A DNA stretch of 64,000 nucleotides from Haloarcula rubripromontorii (GCF_001280425.1 NZ_LIUF01000001.1:62001-126000); one strand, 5' to 3'. Positions 45,635-54,462 are shown, counted from the stretch's first letter. Notes: generated by a model from the sequence alone, not told the origin. A program made the numbers and translations.

Positions 45635-46132
45635 ATGGATATCAAACAACTCATCCACGACGACGACGCAGTGTCGCCGGTCATCGGGGTCATCCTGATG
45701 GTCGCAATCACGGTCATTCTGGCCGCAGTAATCGCCTCCTTCGTGCTCGGTCTCGGAGATCAGGCACAGCAGGCAACGCCGCAGGCGAGCTTCTCATGGG
45801 AATACGATGCCTCAAAAGCCGATGATGGATACGGATACCTATCGGTAACCCACGACGGCGGAGATACCATTGAAGCAGGAAGCCTCTATACTAGAGGTAG
45901 TGGAATAGAGGCTACCGGCTCGAATGGGTTGGATTCATCAGATATAGACTTCGAGGATGGAGATGAATCTTGGGACGACTCTGATGCGTTTGGAGCGAGT
46001 GGGAGTGAGGTATCTGCTGGAAATAGTATGGTAATTGCCGCTTCTGATTCGTACGATCTCCGAGTTGTTTACGAACCGCCAGAAGGTGACACGTCCGCAA
46101 CGCTCGCACAGGATACCGGTCCTGACGCATAA
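45635..46132 (+). CDS. Archaeal type IV pilin (PilA-like), second copy
   Basis: A 165-residue pilin, paralogous to that at 44219. The signal reads MDIKQLIHDDDA, followed by the same [20 protein letters not shown] core. The C-terminal beta domain differs greatly (SWEYDASKADDGYGYLSVTH), and this part is more AT-rich, with codons unlike the neighbouring genes from about 45880 to 46080. I chose ATG 45635; GTG 45617 would add 6 residues. The two genes share an exact 47-nt block encoding the core. Confidence 0.87.
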   Translation: MDIKQLIHDDDAVSPVIGVILMVAITVILAAVIASFVLGLGDQAQQATPQASFSWEYDASKADDGYGYLSVTHDGGDTIEAGSLYTRGSGIEATGSNGLDSSDIDFEDGDESWDDSDAFGASGSEVSAGNSMVIAASDSYDLRVVYEPPEGDTSATLAQDTGPDA

Positions 46133-46431
46133 TCCGTCCACTATTTCTTCGTTTTTCAGCCGTTGAGTGACGGCGCTGTATCGTTTTCTGATTGCAGCAA
46201 ATCTAAACAACTAGAAATCTCCTAAGTCGATAGGGTACTGTGACTAACTATACTCCCGTTGTGCTGTAGTATTTACATCTTCTCAAACGTAGGACGGCCC
46301 TGTCAGTCCCGCCCAATAGATCGGGCAACCAGCTCAGAGGCTTTCTTCTGGCGTCAAAGTCGCCGACCTAGAATCAAACACGAGAAGTCGCCACGATACT
46401 TTTATCACCAGATATCTAGTGACTGCTAACA
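46133..46431. other. 299-bp intergenic region after the pilin cluster
   Basis: AT-rich and without a supported ORF or RNA gene. An ACTTTTATC box at about 46397-46405 lies 29 nt before the next start at 46432 and is its likely promoter. Confidence 0.4.
46152..46156 (+). terminator. T-run terminator after pilin 2
   Basis: TTTTT 20 nt beyond the stop, after a pyrimidine-rich stretch, is a plausible haloarchaeal terminator. Confidence 0.35.
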
Positions 46432-46920
46432 ATGGAAAAGACGCGGGCCGTTACCATCAGTGTAATCGCCGTTATACTCAGCGTCACACTCCTTTCCGGC
46501 CCGCTCGCCCCCGGCGTCACGCTAGCAACGGAACCAGAACCAGTGGCGCTCGAATCGGGCAACGTCACGGTTTCCGAGGTCGAAATGCCCGAGAAAGTAA
46601 CGATTGAGAAAGGGTCCTACGGCGCGGCAAGCTACTATCTCGATGCGCCGCCGGTCCGCATACAGTTCGCGAATCGGACCGGACGGCCCACACTCGTCTA
46701 CGAACTCACAATCGAGGAACTGGGCTACACGCGGACGACAAATCACTTTCTGGACGACTCAACCGGTGACACGTACGACCTGACGCTGGCGTCGGACACG
46801 TTCACCGGTGGCGAGATAGAACACGAGAAGTACAATGGCACAGTGACGGTGAGCAAGCGCGACGGGGCGGGCCACGGCGTGGTGGCGACGCGCAACGTCA
46901 CGATATCGGTGGTCGAATGA
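46432..46920 (+). CDS. Secreted/membrane-anchored hypothetical protein
   Basis: A 162-residue protein with an N-terminal signal or anchor helix (about 6-30: AVTISVIAVILSVTLLSGPL). A beta-rich extracellular domain follows (NVTVSEVEMPEKVTIEKG, VRIQFANRTGRPTLVYELT, TVTVSKRDG) with possible N-glycosylation sites (NVT, NRT, NGT, NVT). No known domain is recognised. Its stop overlaps the start of the next gene by 4 nt, so the two are coupled and may function as a pair. Confidence 0.7.
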   Translation: MEKTRAVTISVIAVILSVTLLSGPLAPGVTLATEPEPVALESGNVTVSEVEMPEKVTIEKGSYGAASYYLDAPPVRIQFANRTGRPTLVYELTIEELGYTRTTNHFLDDSTGDTYDLTLASDTFTGGEIEHEKYNGTVTVSKRDGAGHGVVATRNVTISVVE

Positions 46921-48821
46921 CGGAGACGGAGTTTGTCGGGCGTCTTCGACAGCGGACGCCCGCCCTTTCAACCACTCGCGAGACGGCGTACGCTGTACTG
47001 TTTGGCGACCGGCTCGGCCTGACCGTGTTTCTCGCGACAGTCGTGCTGTTCGGGCTGGTGTGGCGGACGGCGTTCCTGATAAACGATTCCTACACGCTGG
47101 CGAATGGGCTGTACAGCCTCTCAAACGGACAGCTAGCGATGACTGAAGCTGCCTACGGCCCCGGGCTAGAGACGCCGGGGGCGAACAGGTACGGCGGCCA
47201 GTGGTACGCGCGAAACTACGGCGTCGTTGTCCTCTCGCTACCGCTCGTGTTCGTGCTTGACCTGCTCACCACCATCGTCGAACTCCGCATTGCGCTGGTC
47301 GCGCTCTGGTCGCTCGCGTTGTTGGCGCTGGTGGTCCAGTGCAGTTACTACACCGATGGTGACTGGGTTCTCTACGGCGGCACCATCGCCGTTCTGGGGC
47401 TGTTCGGGCTGAATGTCGCGCTGGCACAGCCACTCGACGCCGGTCGAATCCATCTGTACGCGCTGCAACTGACGCATCTCCTTATCGCGGCGTTCACGCC
47501 GGTAGTTCTCTATCGGCTCCTCAGCCAGATACACACGCATCGGCTGGGGCTCCTGGGCATCGTAATGCTGACAGCAGGGACACCGCTCGCGTTCTGGGCA
47601 TCTGTGCCGAAGCGCCACGCCGTCACCGGGACAGTCGTCGTCTGCATCGCGTACTGCCTCTATCGGAGCCGAAAACCAACAGATGGGGTAGTCATCACAC
47701 AGCAAACGACCTTCCGCGCACTCGCCTACGCGCTGGTGGGACTGTACGCGTGGGTGCATGCTCCGGAAGCACTCCTGCTCTGTGTCGCCCTCGCACTGGT
47801 CGATATCCCGACAGCACCGGACAACAGTCCACGAACGCTCGTCCGTATCGGCGTCGTCTTTGGCCTCTCCCTGCTGCCGTTCATTATCACAAATATCGCT
47901 ATTTCCGGGTCGCCGGTCAAGCCCCCGCGATTGATTTCCCGCGGTGGCTCCCTTGGCGACAGCTCTGCGGGCAGTGCAAGCGGTGGCGGCGGTAGCGGCG
48001 GCAGTGGTGGCTCTGGTGGATTGCTTACACCGCTGGCACCTCTGCTCGGGCCCATCGAGAGCGGAATGCGCCCACTGCTGTTGCTGGCCGGCGAACTCGT
48101 GTCAGGATTCAAAGCGCTCCAACAGCAACCAGACGACGTGTATCACGCCTTCGTCCGGTCAGGAAGTGCGAGCGGTGCGCTCGATAAGACTGGCGAGGAG
48201 TCCGTCAATCTCTCACTGCTCGAATCTGCGCCGGTTCTCGTTGCCATGGTCAGTACACTCCCAGTCATCCGACGATTGCGTTTGCCGTCGTCGATGGCTG
48301 ACCGGACACTCAGTGCCGACCGTGTCGTGGACGCGTTCGTTATAGCGGCGTTTGCCGGCGTCGTCCTGCTGTACAACAACCGCTTACCACTGCACGCACA
48401 GGTGACTGCCCGGTATCTGTTCCCGCTCTATCCACTCGGCGTGTATCTGCTTGTACGGCTTCCAGCGGTACGCCAGACTCTCGCAGATCACTGGCGCATG
48501 TTCCTCTGGGCAGTTGCAGGAACGGTGCTGATCGGCGGGCAGCTGACCCTGGTGTTCGTTGCGCTGACGGTGAACGGTATCGGTGAAGCGTTCCAGTTGC
48601 ACGCGCTGCTCGCGCTTGGGGTCGCTGTCCCACTCAGTATCTGGGCGCTGTGCGGTCGCTCAAGAGGCCGAGCCGGGCAGGTCGGTGCAGCGCTTCTCGG
48701 TGCTGCAACGGGTGTGGCGGCTGTGTTTCTACTCCTAACCACCGTCGAGTACTACGCACTGGGTGATACACACCTCCTGCCGATGATGCGAGCACTCGGT
48801 GAACTGCTGACGCTCTACTGA
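46917..48821 (+). CDS. Large polytopic membrane protein, GT-C-like
   Basis: A 634-residue protein with about 12 hydrophobic helices. The first extracellular loop (NDSYTLANGLYSLSNGQLAM, then QWYARNYGVVVLSLPL) and the C-terminal helices resemble GT-C glycosyltransferase-type proteins such as haloarchaeal membrane sugar or lipid-linked oligosaccharide enzymes. I see no firm catalytic motif. A Gly/Ser repeat linker (about 342-366) splits the protein in two. It is coupled to the secreted protein gene upstream by an ATGA overlap. Confidence 0.7.
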   Translation: MTETEFVGRLRQRTPALSTTRETAYAVLFGDRLGLTVFLATVVLFGLVWRTAFLINDSYTLANGLYSLSNGQLAMTEAAYGPGLETPGANRYGGQWYARNYGVVVLSLPLVFVLDLLTTIVELRIALVALWSLALLALVVQCSYYTDGDWVLYGGTIAVLGLFGLNVALAQPLDAGRIHLYALQLTHLLIAAFTPVVLYRLLSQIHTHRLGLLGIVMLTAGTPLAFWASVPKRHAVTGTVVVCIAYCLYRSRKPTDGVVITQQTTFRALAYALVGLYAWVHAPEALLLCVALALVDIPTAPDNSPRTLVRIGVVFGLSLLPFIITNIAISGSPVKPPRLISRGGSLGDSSAGSASGGGGSGGSGGSGGLLTPLAPLLGPIESGMRPLLLLAGELVSGFKALQQQPDDVYHAFVRSGSASGALDKTGEESVNLSLLESAPVLVAMVSTLPVIRRLRLPSSMADRTLSADRVVDAFVIAAFAGVVLLYNNRLPLHAQVTARYLFPLYPLGVYLLVRLPAVRQTLADHWRMFLWAVAGTVLIGGQLTLVFVALTVNGIGEAFQLHALLALGVAVPLSIWALCGRSRGRAGQVGAALLGAATGVAAVFLLLTTVEYYALGDTHLLPMMRALGELLTLY

Positions 48822-48832
48822 GTCGGTGACGG

Positions 48833-48841
48833 AGAATTTTA
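48833..48841 (+). promoter_or_regulatory. TATA-like box of hpt
   Basis: GAATTTTAG is centred about 29 nt before the ATG at 48866, a leaderless promoter arrangement. Confidence 0.5.
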
Positions 48842-48865
48842 GTACGGGCTTGTAGTACCGACGGC

Positions 48866-49435
48866 ATGGACCGACTCAAGAAGTCCCTACTCGAAGCGCC
48901 AATTATCGAGAAGGAAGGCTACCACTACTTCGTCCACCCCATCAGCGACGGGGTCCCGATGCTTCGACCGGAACTTCTGCGCGAAATCGTCATCAAGATC
49001 ATCCGGAAGGCAGAACTGGACGACGTCGACAAGATCGTCACACCGGCGGCGATGGGTATCCATATCTCGACAGCCGTCTCGCTGATGACCGATATCCCGC
49101 TCGTTGTTGTCCGCAAGCGTCAGTACGGGCTTGATGGGGAAGTATCACTGTCACAGGTAACTGGCTACTCCGAGAGCGAGATGTACGTCAACGACGTGTA
49201 CGAGGGCGACCAGGTACTCGTACTCGACGACGTGCTTTCGACCGGCGGGACGCTGGCCGGGCTCACGGGCGCGCTCGAAGACATCGGCGCCGACATCCGC
49301 GACATCGTCTGTGTCATCAAGAAGGCCGACGGGACGAACAAGCTCGACGAAGCGGGCTACGACGCCAAGACGCTGATCAACGTCCAAGTCATCGACGGTG
49401 AAGTCACTATCGTCGACGAGCACGGCGACGACTAG
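48866..49435 (+). CDS. hpt: Hypoxanthine/guanine phosphoribosyltransferase
   Basis: A 189-residue archaeal purine salvage enzyme that converts hypoxanthine or guanine plus PRPP to IMP or GMP. The PRPP-binding loop is [13 protein letters not shown] at 117-129. The N-terminal [28 protein letters not shown] and the [20 protein letters not shown] segment match the archaeal HPRT group (split here into blocks under 20 residues each in the protein). Length is standard. It is transcribed alone from its own promoter. Confidence 0.88.
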   Translation: MDRLKKSLLEAPIIEKEGYHYFVHPISDGVPMLRPELLREIVIKIIRKAELDDVDKIVTPAAMGIHISTAVSLMTDIPLVVVRKRQYGLDGEVSLSQVTGYSESEMYVNDVYEGDQVLVLDDVLSTGGTLAGLTGALEDIGADIRDIVCVIKKADGTNKLDEAGYDAKTLINVQVIDGEVTIVDEHGDD

Positions 49436-49509
49436 AGCAGCTGTTGATACGGTTTCTGTAGCGAGTCGAGGGCGAGCCGCCAGTAGTACCAGTAGGCTTA
49501 CAAAGACCT

Positions 49510-49992
49510 GTGCCGGCACTGGCTGTTGTGTCCCCCTCCATTCGGTCCCTCACAAAGGATTTCGCCGCACTGTTTAGTTCACTTGTCTTGCTTGGGCCAC
49601 TGACACTCGGGCTACTCGTCGTCGCAGGCAGAATTGTCGCCGGGCTAATAGGAGTCGCGGTTCCGGACGCGCTTGGCACCATCGGCTTCAGCGTGGCCGC
49701 ACTGCTGGCACTCTGGCTGGCGCTGGAGGGGGCGATGGTACAGCGGCACGGGCTCGAAACGATGGATCGCGGCGGCTCAATTCAGCGTGCCGCCCGGTAT
49801 CTGTTGGTCGCCGTCACGACACTTGCCGGGCTTATAGTCTCTGTCCGGTTTGTAGCGCTGTCGCTCCCGTGGGCATTCGAGACGCAGAACACGGCTGCAC
49901 AGGTCCTTGGCGTGCTGCTCGTTGCGGCGTTGGTCACCACGCTGTACCGAACACTCACAGCGGCCAGAAAGGGGTACAGCAGTGAGCAATAG
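49510..49992 (+). CDS. Four-TM membrane protein, unknown function
   Basis: A 160-residue hydrophobic protein with four predicted helices (about 17-45, 56-75, 93-118, 127-150). No family is recognised. The start is uncertain: GTG 49510 (VPALAVV) or GTG 49528 (VSPSIRS), with no ATG available before TM1. It sits between hpt and the tRNA region; nothing suggests a functional link to either. Confidence 0.6.
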   Translation: MPALAVVSPSIRSLTKDFAALFSSLVLLGPLTLGLLVVAGRIVAGLIGVAVPDALGTIGFSVAALLALWLALEGAMVQRHGLETMDRGGSIQRAARYLLVAVTTLAGLIVSVRFVALSLPWAFETQNTAAQVLGVLLVAALVTTLYRTLTAARKGYSSEQ

Positions 49993-50031
49993 CGGAGAAC
50001 AGGCTGAAGGCAGTCTGCAGCGCGAGAGAGC

Positions 50032-50056
50032 ATAGCGGGAAGTAGATTTGAACTAC
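50032..50056. repeat. Partial copy of the tRNA-iMet 3' end
   Basis: 24 of 25 nt match 50144-50168, the last 23 nt of the tRNA gene plus 2 flanking nt, in the same orientation and 112 nt away. The single difference is A50041 versus G50153. It resembles an attachment-site duplication. Confidence 0.65.
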
Positions 50057-50091
50057 GCCCACGTCGCTCCCGCTGGTCGCTCGTGTTCTAC

Positions 50092-50103
50092 TTCAAATCT
50101 ACT
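50092..50103. repeat. Inverted 12-nt copy of the tRNA T-arm segment
   Basis: TTCAAATCTACT is the exact reverse complement of AGTAGATTTGAA at 50041-50052. It lies between the two direct copies. Confidence 0.5.
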
Positions 50104-50114
50104 CTGTAATAACA

Positions 50115-50138
50115 GTCGCTCACGGGTTTGTGAGCGAC
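50115..50138 (-). terminator. Hairpin downstream of the tRNA gene
   Basis: GTCGCTCAC and GTGAGCGAC form a perfect 9-bp stem with a 6-nt loop, 7 nt past the 3' end of the tRNA on its own strand. It could terminate or help process the transcript. Confidence 0.4.
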
Positions 50139-50145
50139 AGAATAT

Positions 50146-50219
50146 AGCGGGAGGTAGATTTGAACTACCGATCTGCGGGTTATGAGCCCGCCGGAATCTC
50201 CTGGCTATCCCATCCCGCT
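50146..50219 (-). tRNA. Initiator tRNA-Met (CAU)
   Basis: A 74-nt cloverleaf on the minus strand without intron. The acceptor AGCGGGA pairs fully with TCCCGCT, the anticodon stem GCGGG/CCCGC encloses CTCATAA with anticodon CAT (50182-50184), and the T-arm is GGTAG-TTCAAAT-CTACC. Three consecutive G:C pairs next to the anticodon loop and the A1:U72 pair mark it as initiator rather than elongator. CCA is not encoded. Confidence 0.93.
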
Positions 50220-50293
50220 ACCTTCTCGTAGTTCGGTCCCCTCATTAAGGGTTGTGATTCGAGGGCCGTCCGTGAGTTAGTAACGCGCTACGG

Positions 50294-50779
50294 TCACCCG
50301 TCCGCATGGACCTGCCAGGTGAAGACACTCTCGGCGACGTAGTTGACCAGCATCGCGACCCCAATGGCGAGCGGGCTCGCGGCGATGAACCACAGGTCAG
50401 TCCCGGCGATAACGAGTTCAATCATCAGCCACTGCGTAAGTAGCCAGTAAACTGCGAGCTGGACCGCGACGCCGCCGGACCGAACCAGGTGGGACTTGCC
50501 GAGGCGCTTGGCGAACGAACGGCGACCTGTCTCACCCTGGCCCGCGAACGTCCAGTGTTCGTTGACCAGAAACATCACGAGAATCGCCGTTTCGACGCCG
50601 GCAGCCTTGGCCCACATGTCGCTGACGCCGAACGCCAGGCCGAGCACGGCGAGGACCGTGTTGTCGCTGATCGCGCCGACGACACCGACGGAGACGAACT
50701 GGCCGAAGCGAACGCCCGACACAAGGGACTCGAACCGGTCGGGAACGATTCGGCGAACCTGCTGTTCGATGTCGATCAT
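50294..50779 (-). CDS. GtrA family membrane protein
   Basis: A 161-residue, four-TM protein of the GtrA family (FGQFVSVGVVGAISDNTVLAVL, FLVNEHWTFAG, LVRSGGVAVQLAVYWLL, VNYVAESVFTWQVH). GtrA-like proteins are thought to help move polyprenyl-phosphate-linked sugars across the membrane. Its start overlaps the stop of the GT2 gene upstream (ATGA), so the pair probably makes and flips a lipid-linked monosaccharide. Confidence 0.88.
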   Translation of the reverse strand: MIDIEQQVRRIVPDRFESLVSGVRFGQFVSVGVVGAISDNTVLAVLGLAFGVSDMWAKAAGVETAILVMFLVNEHWTFAGQGETGRRSFAKRLGKSHLVRSGGVAVQLAVYWLLTQWLMIELVIAGTDLWFIAASPLAIGVAMLVNYVAESVFTWQVHADG

Positions 50780-51543
50780 CGATCTTTCTCGATAAGGGCA
50801 GTTGGTTCGTCGAGATGCTCGGCCAAGGCCGCGTGGAAACGGTCATCGCGCAGTTGCTTCGACCGATGGCGAGCGGTTAGCAATGCCTCAAGCAGGTCTA
50901 TCGACGTTCGTATCGGCGAGACCGTCGAGCCGGGCTTGTCTTCCCACTCGATAGGGACCTCCTCGATACACAGGTCCAGTGCGGCGGTGATGGCTATCAG
51001 TTCAACGTCCCACGCGAAGCCGGGTTCGTACAGATGGTCGCGGACGCGCTCCCAGGCGGCCGCATCGATTGCTTTTGCACCGCACTGGTAGTCATACAGC
51101 CGCACATCGAGCAACTGGCCGGCGAGCCACGCGAAGCCGTCGCCGAGGAATCGGCGGGCGAACGTCTGGTGGCTGGCAACGATAGCGTCCGGGTGGCGGC
51201 GGGAGCCAACGGCGAGGTCCGTCCGGCCCTCGGTGACCGGGGCCAGTATCCGTTCGAGCGAGGCGACCGGTGTCGATCCATCAGCGTCGACAAAGGCCAG
51301 CACGTCGGTCTCCATCCGCTCGAACCCGGCAGTGATGGCTGCACCTTTACCGCGGCGATAGGGCACGGTGTGGACTTCGACTGGGAGCGAGCGGAGCTGT
51401 GCGGGAACGCCGTCCCGGGGTGCATCGAGTTCAACGACTATCGTCTGCGGTTCGAGGGCATCGTCGATAGCGGCGATATAGGTCCCGAGCTGCTCTGTGT
51501 CGGGACGGTAGGCGGGGAGAACTACCCCGACGGAACGCGACAT
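50776..51543 (-). CDS. Family 2 glycosyltransferase, dolichyl-phosphate-sugar type
   Basis: A 255-residue GT-A glycosyltransferase. Opening strand VGVVLPAYRP, KGAAITAGFERM, and the nucleotide-sugar/metal motif FVDADGSTP with DAD at 86-88. VGSRRHP and YQCGAKAID follow, as in dolichyl-phosphate glucose/mannose synthases. It lacks the C-terminal TM segments that some relatives carry, consistent with a separate GtrA partner encoded next. Likely product: polyprenyl-phosphate-hexose for surface glycan or glycoprotein assembly. It is divergent from the DUF2298 gene. Confidence 0.85.
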   Translation of the reverse strand: MSRSVGVVLPAYRPDTEQLGTYIAAIDDALEPQTIVVELDAPRDGVPAQLRSLPVEVHTVPYRRGKGAAITAGFERMETDVLAFVDADGSTPVASLERILAPVTEGRTDLAVGSRRHPDAIVASHQTFARRFLGDGFAWLAGQLLDVRLYDYQCGAKAIDAAAWERVRDHLYEPGFAWDVELIAITAALDLCIEEVPIEWEDKPGSTVSPIRTSIDLLEALLTARHRSKQLRDDRFHAALAEHLDEPTALIEKDR

Positions 51544-51660
51544 TGCCGAGTAGTCGGACAGGCGGAAGTAAAAACAGTTCGAAGCTACCGGTTCCTAACC
51601 AGTCGATAATCGCAGGAGCAACGAAAAAGCGTATAGGCCAGCGAACCGGTCCCTCCACTG

Positions 51661-53979
51661 ATGCAATACGGGCTCCTCGCCATCTGGCTCGCCCTCTACC
51701 TCCTGTTACTGTACGCTGGCGGAACCGTCGCTGGACTGCTGTTTCCCCGCTTTGCCGACCGCGGACTCGCCTTCGGCGTCCCGGTCGCCGTCTCGATACT
51801 ATGGCTGGTCACCTACTTCGTCGGTCGCCTCTCGTTGACGCTTGGCATCTGGCTCGGCGTCGTCGTGCTCGCAACGGGTACGGTAGCTGTCTGGCGGGTC
51901 GACAGCGCACCCGACCCCCGAACCTACGCCGAAACGGCCGGCGTATTCACAGTCGGGTTTCTGTTTCTCGTCGTCATTCGAGCGTTCGACCCTGCAATCG
52001 TCCCCATCGGCGGCGAGAAGTTCCTCGATTTCGGACTATTGCAGTCGCTCATGCGGGCCGACAGCCTTCCGCTAGAGGACATGTGGTTCGCCGGCGAGCC
52101 GGTCGCGTACTACTACGGCGGGCATCTCATCGCAGCGATTCTGACCAGGGTAACGGGGACCGGAGGGCAGTTCGCGTACAATCTCGCGCTAGCGGGGTTT
52201 TACGCCACGCTGGTCACGGCGGCGTACGGACTGGCGGGCGCTGTCGCGAGCGAACGCGGCCTCCCGCGGCGACTGGCCGCCGGCCTCACGGCGTTCTGTG
52301 TCGGGTTTGCCAGTAACCTATCGACGCCTGCCAAGTTCGTCATCTGGCTCTTGCCCGGCGGGCTGGGCCAGAGCGTCGCCGAACGGGCCGGTTACGAATT
52401 GAAAGGGCTCGCAGCGGGGCCAGACTCGTTCAGCTACTGGGACGCGAGCCGTGTCATCGAAGACACGGCATCTGATTTCGGCACATACGAGCCCAGTGTG
52501 GCGCTAGTCATCGATGAGTTCCCGCTGTTCTCCTGGCTCAACGGCGACATGCACGCCCACATGATGAGCACGGGCTTCCTGTTGCTCGCCGCTGCGCTCT
52601 GTTTCAGCTACTACCAGACGCCGGCCGCCGAACGCCGGCGGCGGATCGGACTACTTTTCGCTGCGCTCCCGGCCGTCGCGGGCATCATGGCCGTAACGAA
52701 CACGTGGTCGTTCCCATCGATGGGCGGGCTGGCACTGCTGACAGTGACCGTCGCGCCGGCTGACCCGACGACGCTCCTGCCAAAGGCCATCGAACAGCGA
52801 CTCCGACTGAACGGCCTAGGCCAAGAGGGTGTCCGGATCGGAATGGGACTGGGCGTCGCTGCTGTCGTTCTGGTGCTGGGACTACTCTGGTCGCTACCGT
52901 TCTGGCTCGGCCCGGCGAGCGGGCGCGAGATCGCCGTCCTGCCAGACCGGACCTCGCTGCTGGAGTTGCTGGCCGTCCACGGCCTGTTCGTCGCTCCGTT
53001 CTGGCTGTACCTGTACGCCCAGACCGGGCGCGCCGTCGGGCGGAGTACAGCCCGCATTGTCGGTCTCGTGGCCGTCGGCACGGCGGCACTGGCGGCGACG
53101 CTCGACATCGCGGCGGTCGGCCTGCTCGGGCCTCTACTGCTGGGCGCGTGGCTGTTCGCGCGCTCACCGACGCTTGACAGAACAGTCGATGCGGTCCCGG
53201 CGCTCGCTGACGGCGGCGACCGGCCCGTCGGCTTCGAGTCCGTGCTGATTCTCGCCGGCGCGGGCCTGGTTCTACTGGTCGAGTTTATTTTCGTCAGGGA
53301 GAACATCGGTCGGATGAACACCGTCTTCAAGACGTACATGCAGGTGTGGGTGCTCTGGGGGGTCGCCGCCGGCCCCGTACTGGCGTGGCTGCTCACCCGT
53401 TGGCGGCCGACCGGCAAGCAGGCACGAAAATGGACCAACATCGGCGTCCGGGCGTTCGTCGCCCTGCTTGTCTGTTCGGCATCCCTGTACGGCGTGTTCG
53501 CGCTCTCGAACCACGTCGAGTACGCCGGCGACCCCACGCTGGACGGGCTGGCGTATCTCGACGACGACCATCCCGAGGAGGCCGAGGCAATCCGGTGGCT
53601 CGACGAGACGACGACTGGACGGCCGACCATCGTCACGGCCGCCCCCGCTGACTACGAGTGGGTCGCCGACGAGGGCAAGGGCGCGAGCGCGCCGTCGAGC
53701 CTGACCGGGCTGCCGACCGTCGCGGGCTGGACCCACGAAGCCCAGTACCGCAACGACACGGTGTACGACCGCCGCGTCGACGATGTGGCGACGATTTACA
53801 CCGGCGACGCGCCCGAGCAGCGCCGGCTGCTCGAAGCGTATGACGTGCGCTACGTCTACGTCGGTCCGGTCGAACAGGCCCGCTACGGCGACGTAACTGT
53901 CGACCAGCTACAGGGAGTCACCGTCGCGAAACAAGCCGGCGGCGTCACGATCTATCGGGTCCGACCGGAGTACTTCTGA
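51661..53979 (+). CDS. DUF2298 (Chlor_Arch_YYY) membrane protein
   Basis: A 772-residue polytopic protein with about 15 helices. The motif behind the family name is seen at VAYYYGGHLIAAILTRV. Other family blocks are LNGDMHAHMMSTGFLLLAA, FIFVRENIGRMNTVFKTYMQ (split as FVRENIGRMNTVFKTY) and the C-terminal soluble part (YDRRVDDVATIYTGDAPEQ). DUF2298 proteins look like GT-C glycosyltransferases and are likely involved in polyprenyl-linked glycan chemistry. The neighbouring GT2/GtrA pair supports a surface-sugar context. The exact reaction is unknown. Confidence 0.85.
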   Translation: MQYGLLAIWLALYLLLLYAGGTVAGLLFPRFADRGLAFGVPVAVSILWLVTYFVGRLSLTLGIWLGVVVLATGTVAVWRVDSAPDPRTYAETAGVFTVGFLFLVVIRAFDPAIVPIGGEKFLDFGLLQSLMRADSLPLEDMWFAGEPVAYYYGGHLIAAILTRVTGTGGQFAYNLALAGFYATLVTAAYGLAGAVASERGLPRRLAAGLTAFCVGFASNLSTPAKFVIWLLPGGLGQSVAERAGYELKGLAAGPDSFSYWDASRVIEDTASDFGTYEPSVALVIDEFPLFSWLNGDMHAHMMSTGFLLLAAALCFSYYQTPAAERRRRIGLLFAALPAVAGIMAVTNTWSFPSMGGLALLTVTVAPADPTTLLPKAIEQRLRLNGLGQEGVRIGMGLGVAAVVLVLGLLWSLPFWLGPASGREIAVLPDRTSLLELLAVHGLFVAPFWLYLYAQTGRAVGRSTARIVGLVAVGTAALAATLDIAAVGLLGPLLLGAWLFARSPTLDRTVDAVPALADGGDRPVGFESVLILAGAGLVLLVEFIFVRENIGRMNTVFKTYMQVWVLWGVAAGPVLAWLLTRWRPTGKQARKWTNIGVRAFVALLVCSASLYGVFALSNHVEYAGDPTLDGLAYLDDDHPEEAEAIRWLDETTTGRPTIVTAAPADYEWVADEGKGASAPSSLTGLPTVAGWTHEAQYRNDTVYDRRVDDVATIYTGDAPEQRRLLEAYDVRYVYVGPVEQARYGDVTVDQLQGVTVAKQAGGVTIYRVRPEYF

Positions 53980-54035
53980 AAACGAAGCGGGTTACTGTGG
54001 GCGAACGACGGTTTTCGGGGATCGATGCGGATCGC

Positions 54036-54308
54036 TCAGGACTCGGCGTTCGGCGGCGCGCGCTCGCGGAGAACGGTGACGGCCTCGGCCTCGATGTCGT
54101 CCGTGTCCAGATGCATCGGGATGTACTCCTGGGTCTTGAACGTCTCTTCCTCGTCCTCCGAACCGATAGTACACCAGAGCTGTGGCCGGTCCGGGCCGTG
54201 CCAGTCGCCCTGCCGCGAGACCGAGAACACCTCGTACTCCTCGTCCTCGTACTCGATGCGGCCGCCCTTTCGGAGCCCCGGGTCGCCGTGGATAATGAGC
54301 TTCTTCAT
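54036..54308 (-). CDS. Conserved haloarchaeal protein (HAH_0734-like)
   Basis: A 90-residue acidic beta-rich protein beginning MKKLIIHGDPGLRKGGRIEY at ATG 54308. It contains EVFSVSRQGDWHGPDRPQLW and a mixed acidic tail. I recall this as a family of short haloarchaeal proteins named after a Haloarcula hispanica locus (HAH_0734), with no known function. The upstream open frame to 54368 is not part of the family. It is convergent with the DUF2298 gene. Confidence 0.7.
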   Translation of the reverse strand: MKKLIIHGDPGLRKGGRIEYEDEEYEVFSVSRQGDWHGPDRPQLWCTIGSEDEEETFKTQEYIPMHLDTDDIEAEAVTVLRERAPPNAES

Positions 54309-54462
54309 GCGCGTTCCTTTGCCAACAGCGTACTTAGTGACTTCGAAGGCGATTGCGACACAGCGCACCAGTCGACAGAGAGCGACGGGAGAGCATCTGT
54401 AACTAGAATGACCTTATATTCTTACCGATGATGTTTAGATGCTTAACATCCTGATAGCAGAG

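Larger units (their letters stand above)
49993..50293. other. 301-bp region with tRNA gene and tRNA-derived repeats
   Basis: This gap between the four-TM gene and gtrA contains the initiator tRNA gene (50146-50219), a 24/25 copy of its 3' end (50032-50056), an inverted 12-nt copy (50092-50103) and a hairpin (50115-50138). No ORF of note is seen. Confidence 0.6.
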
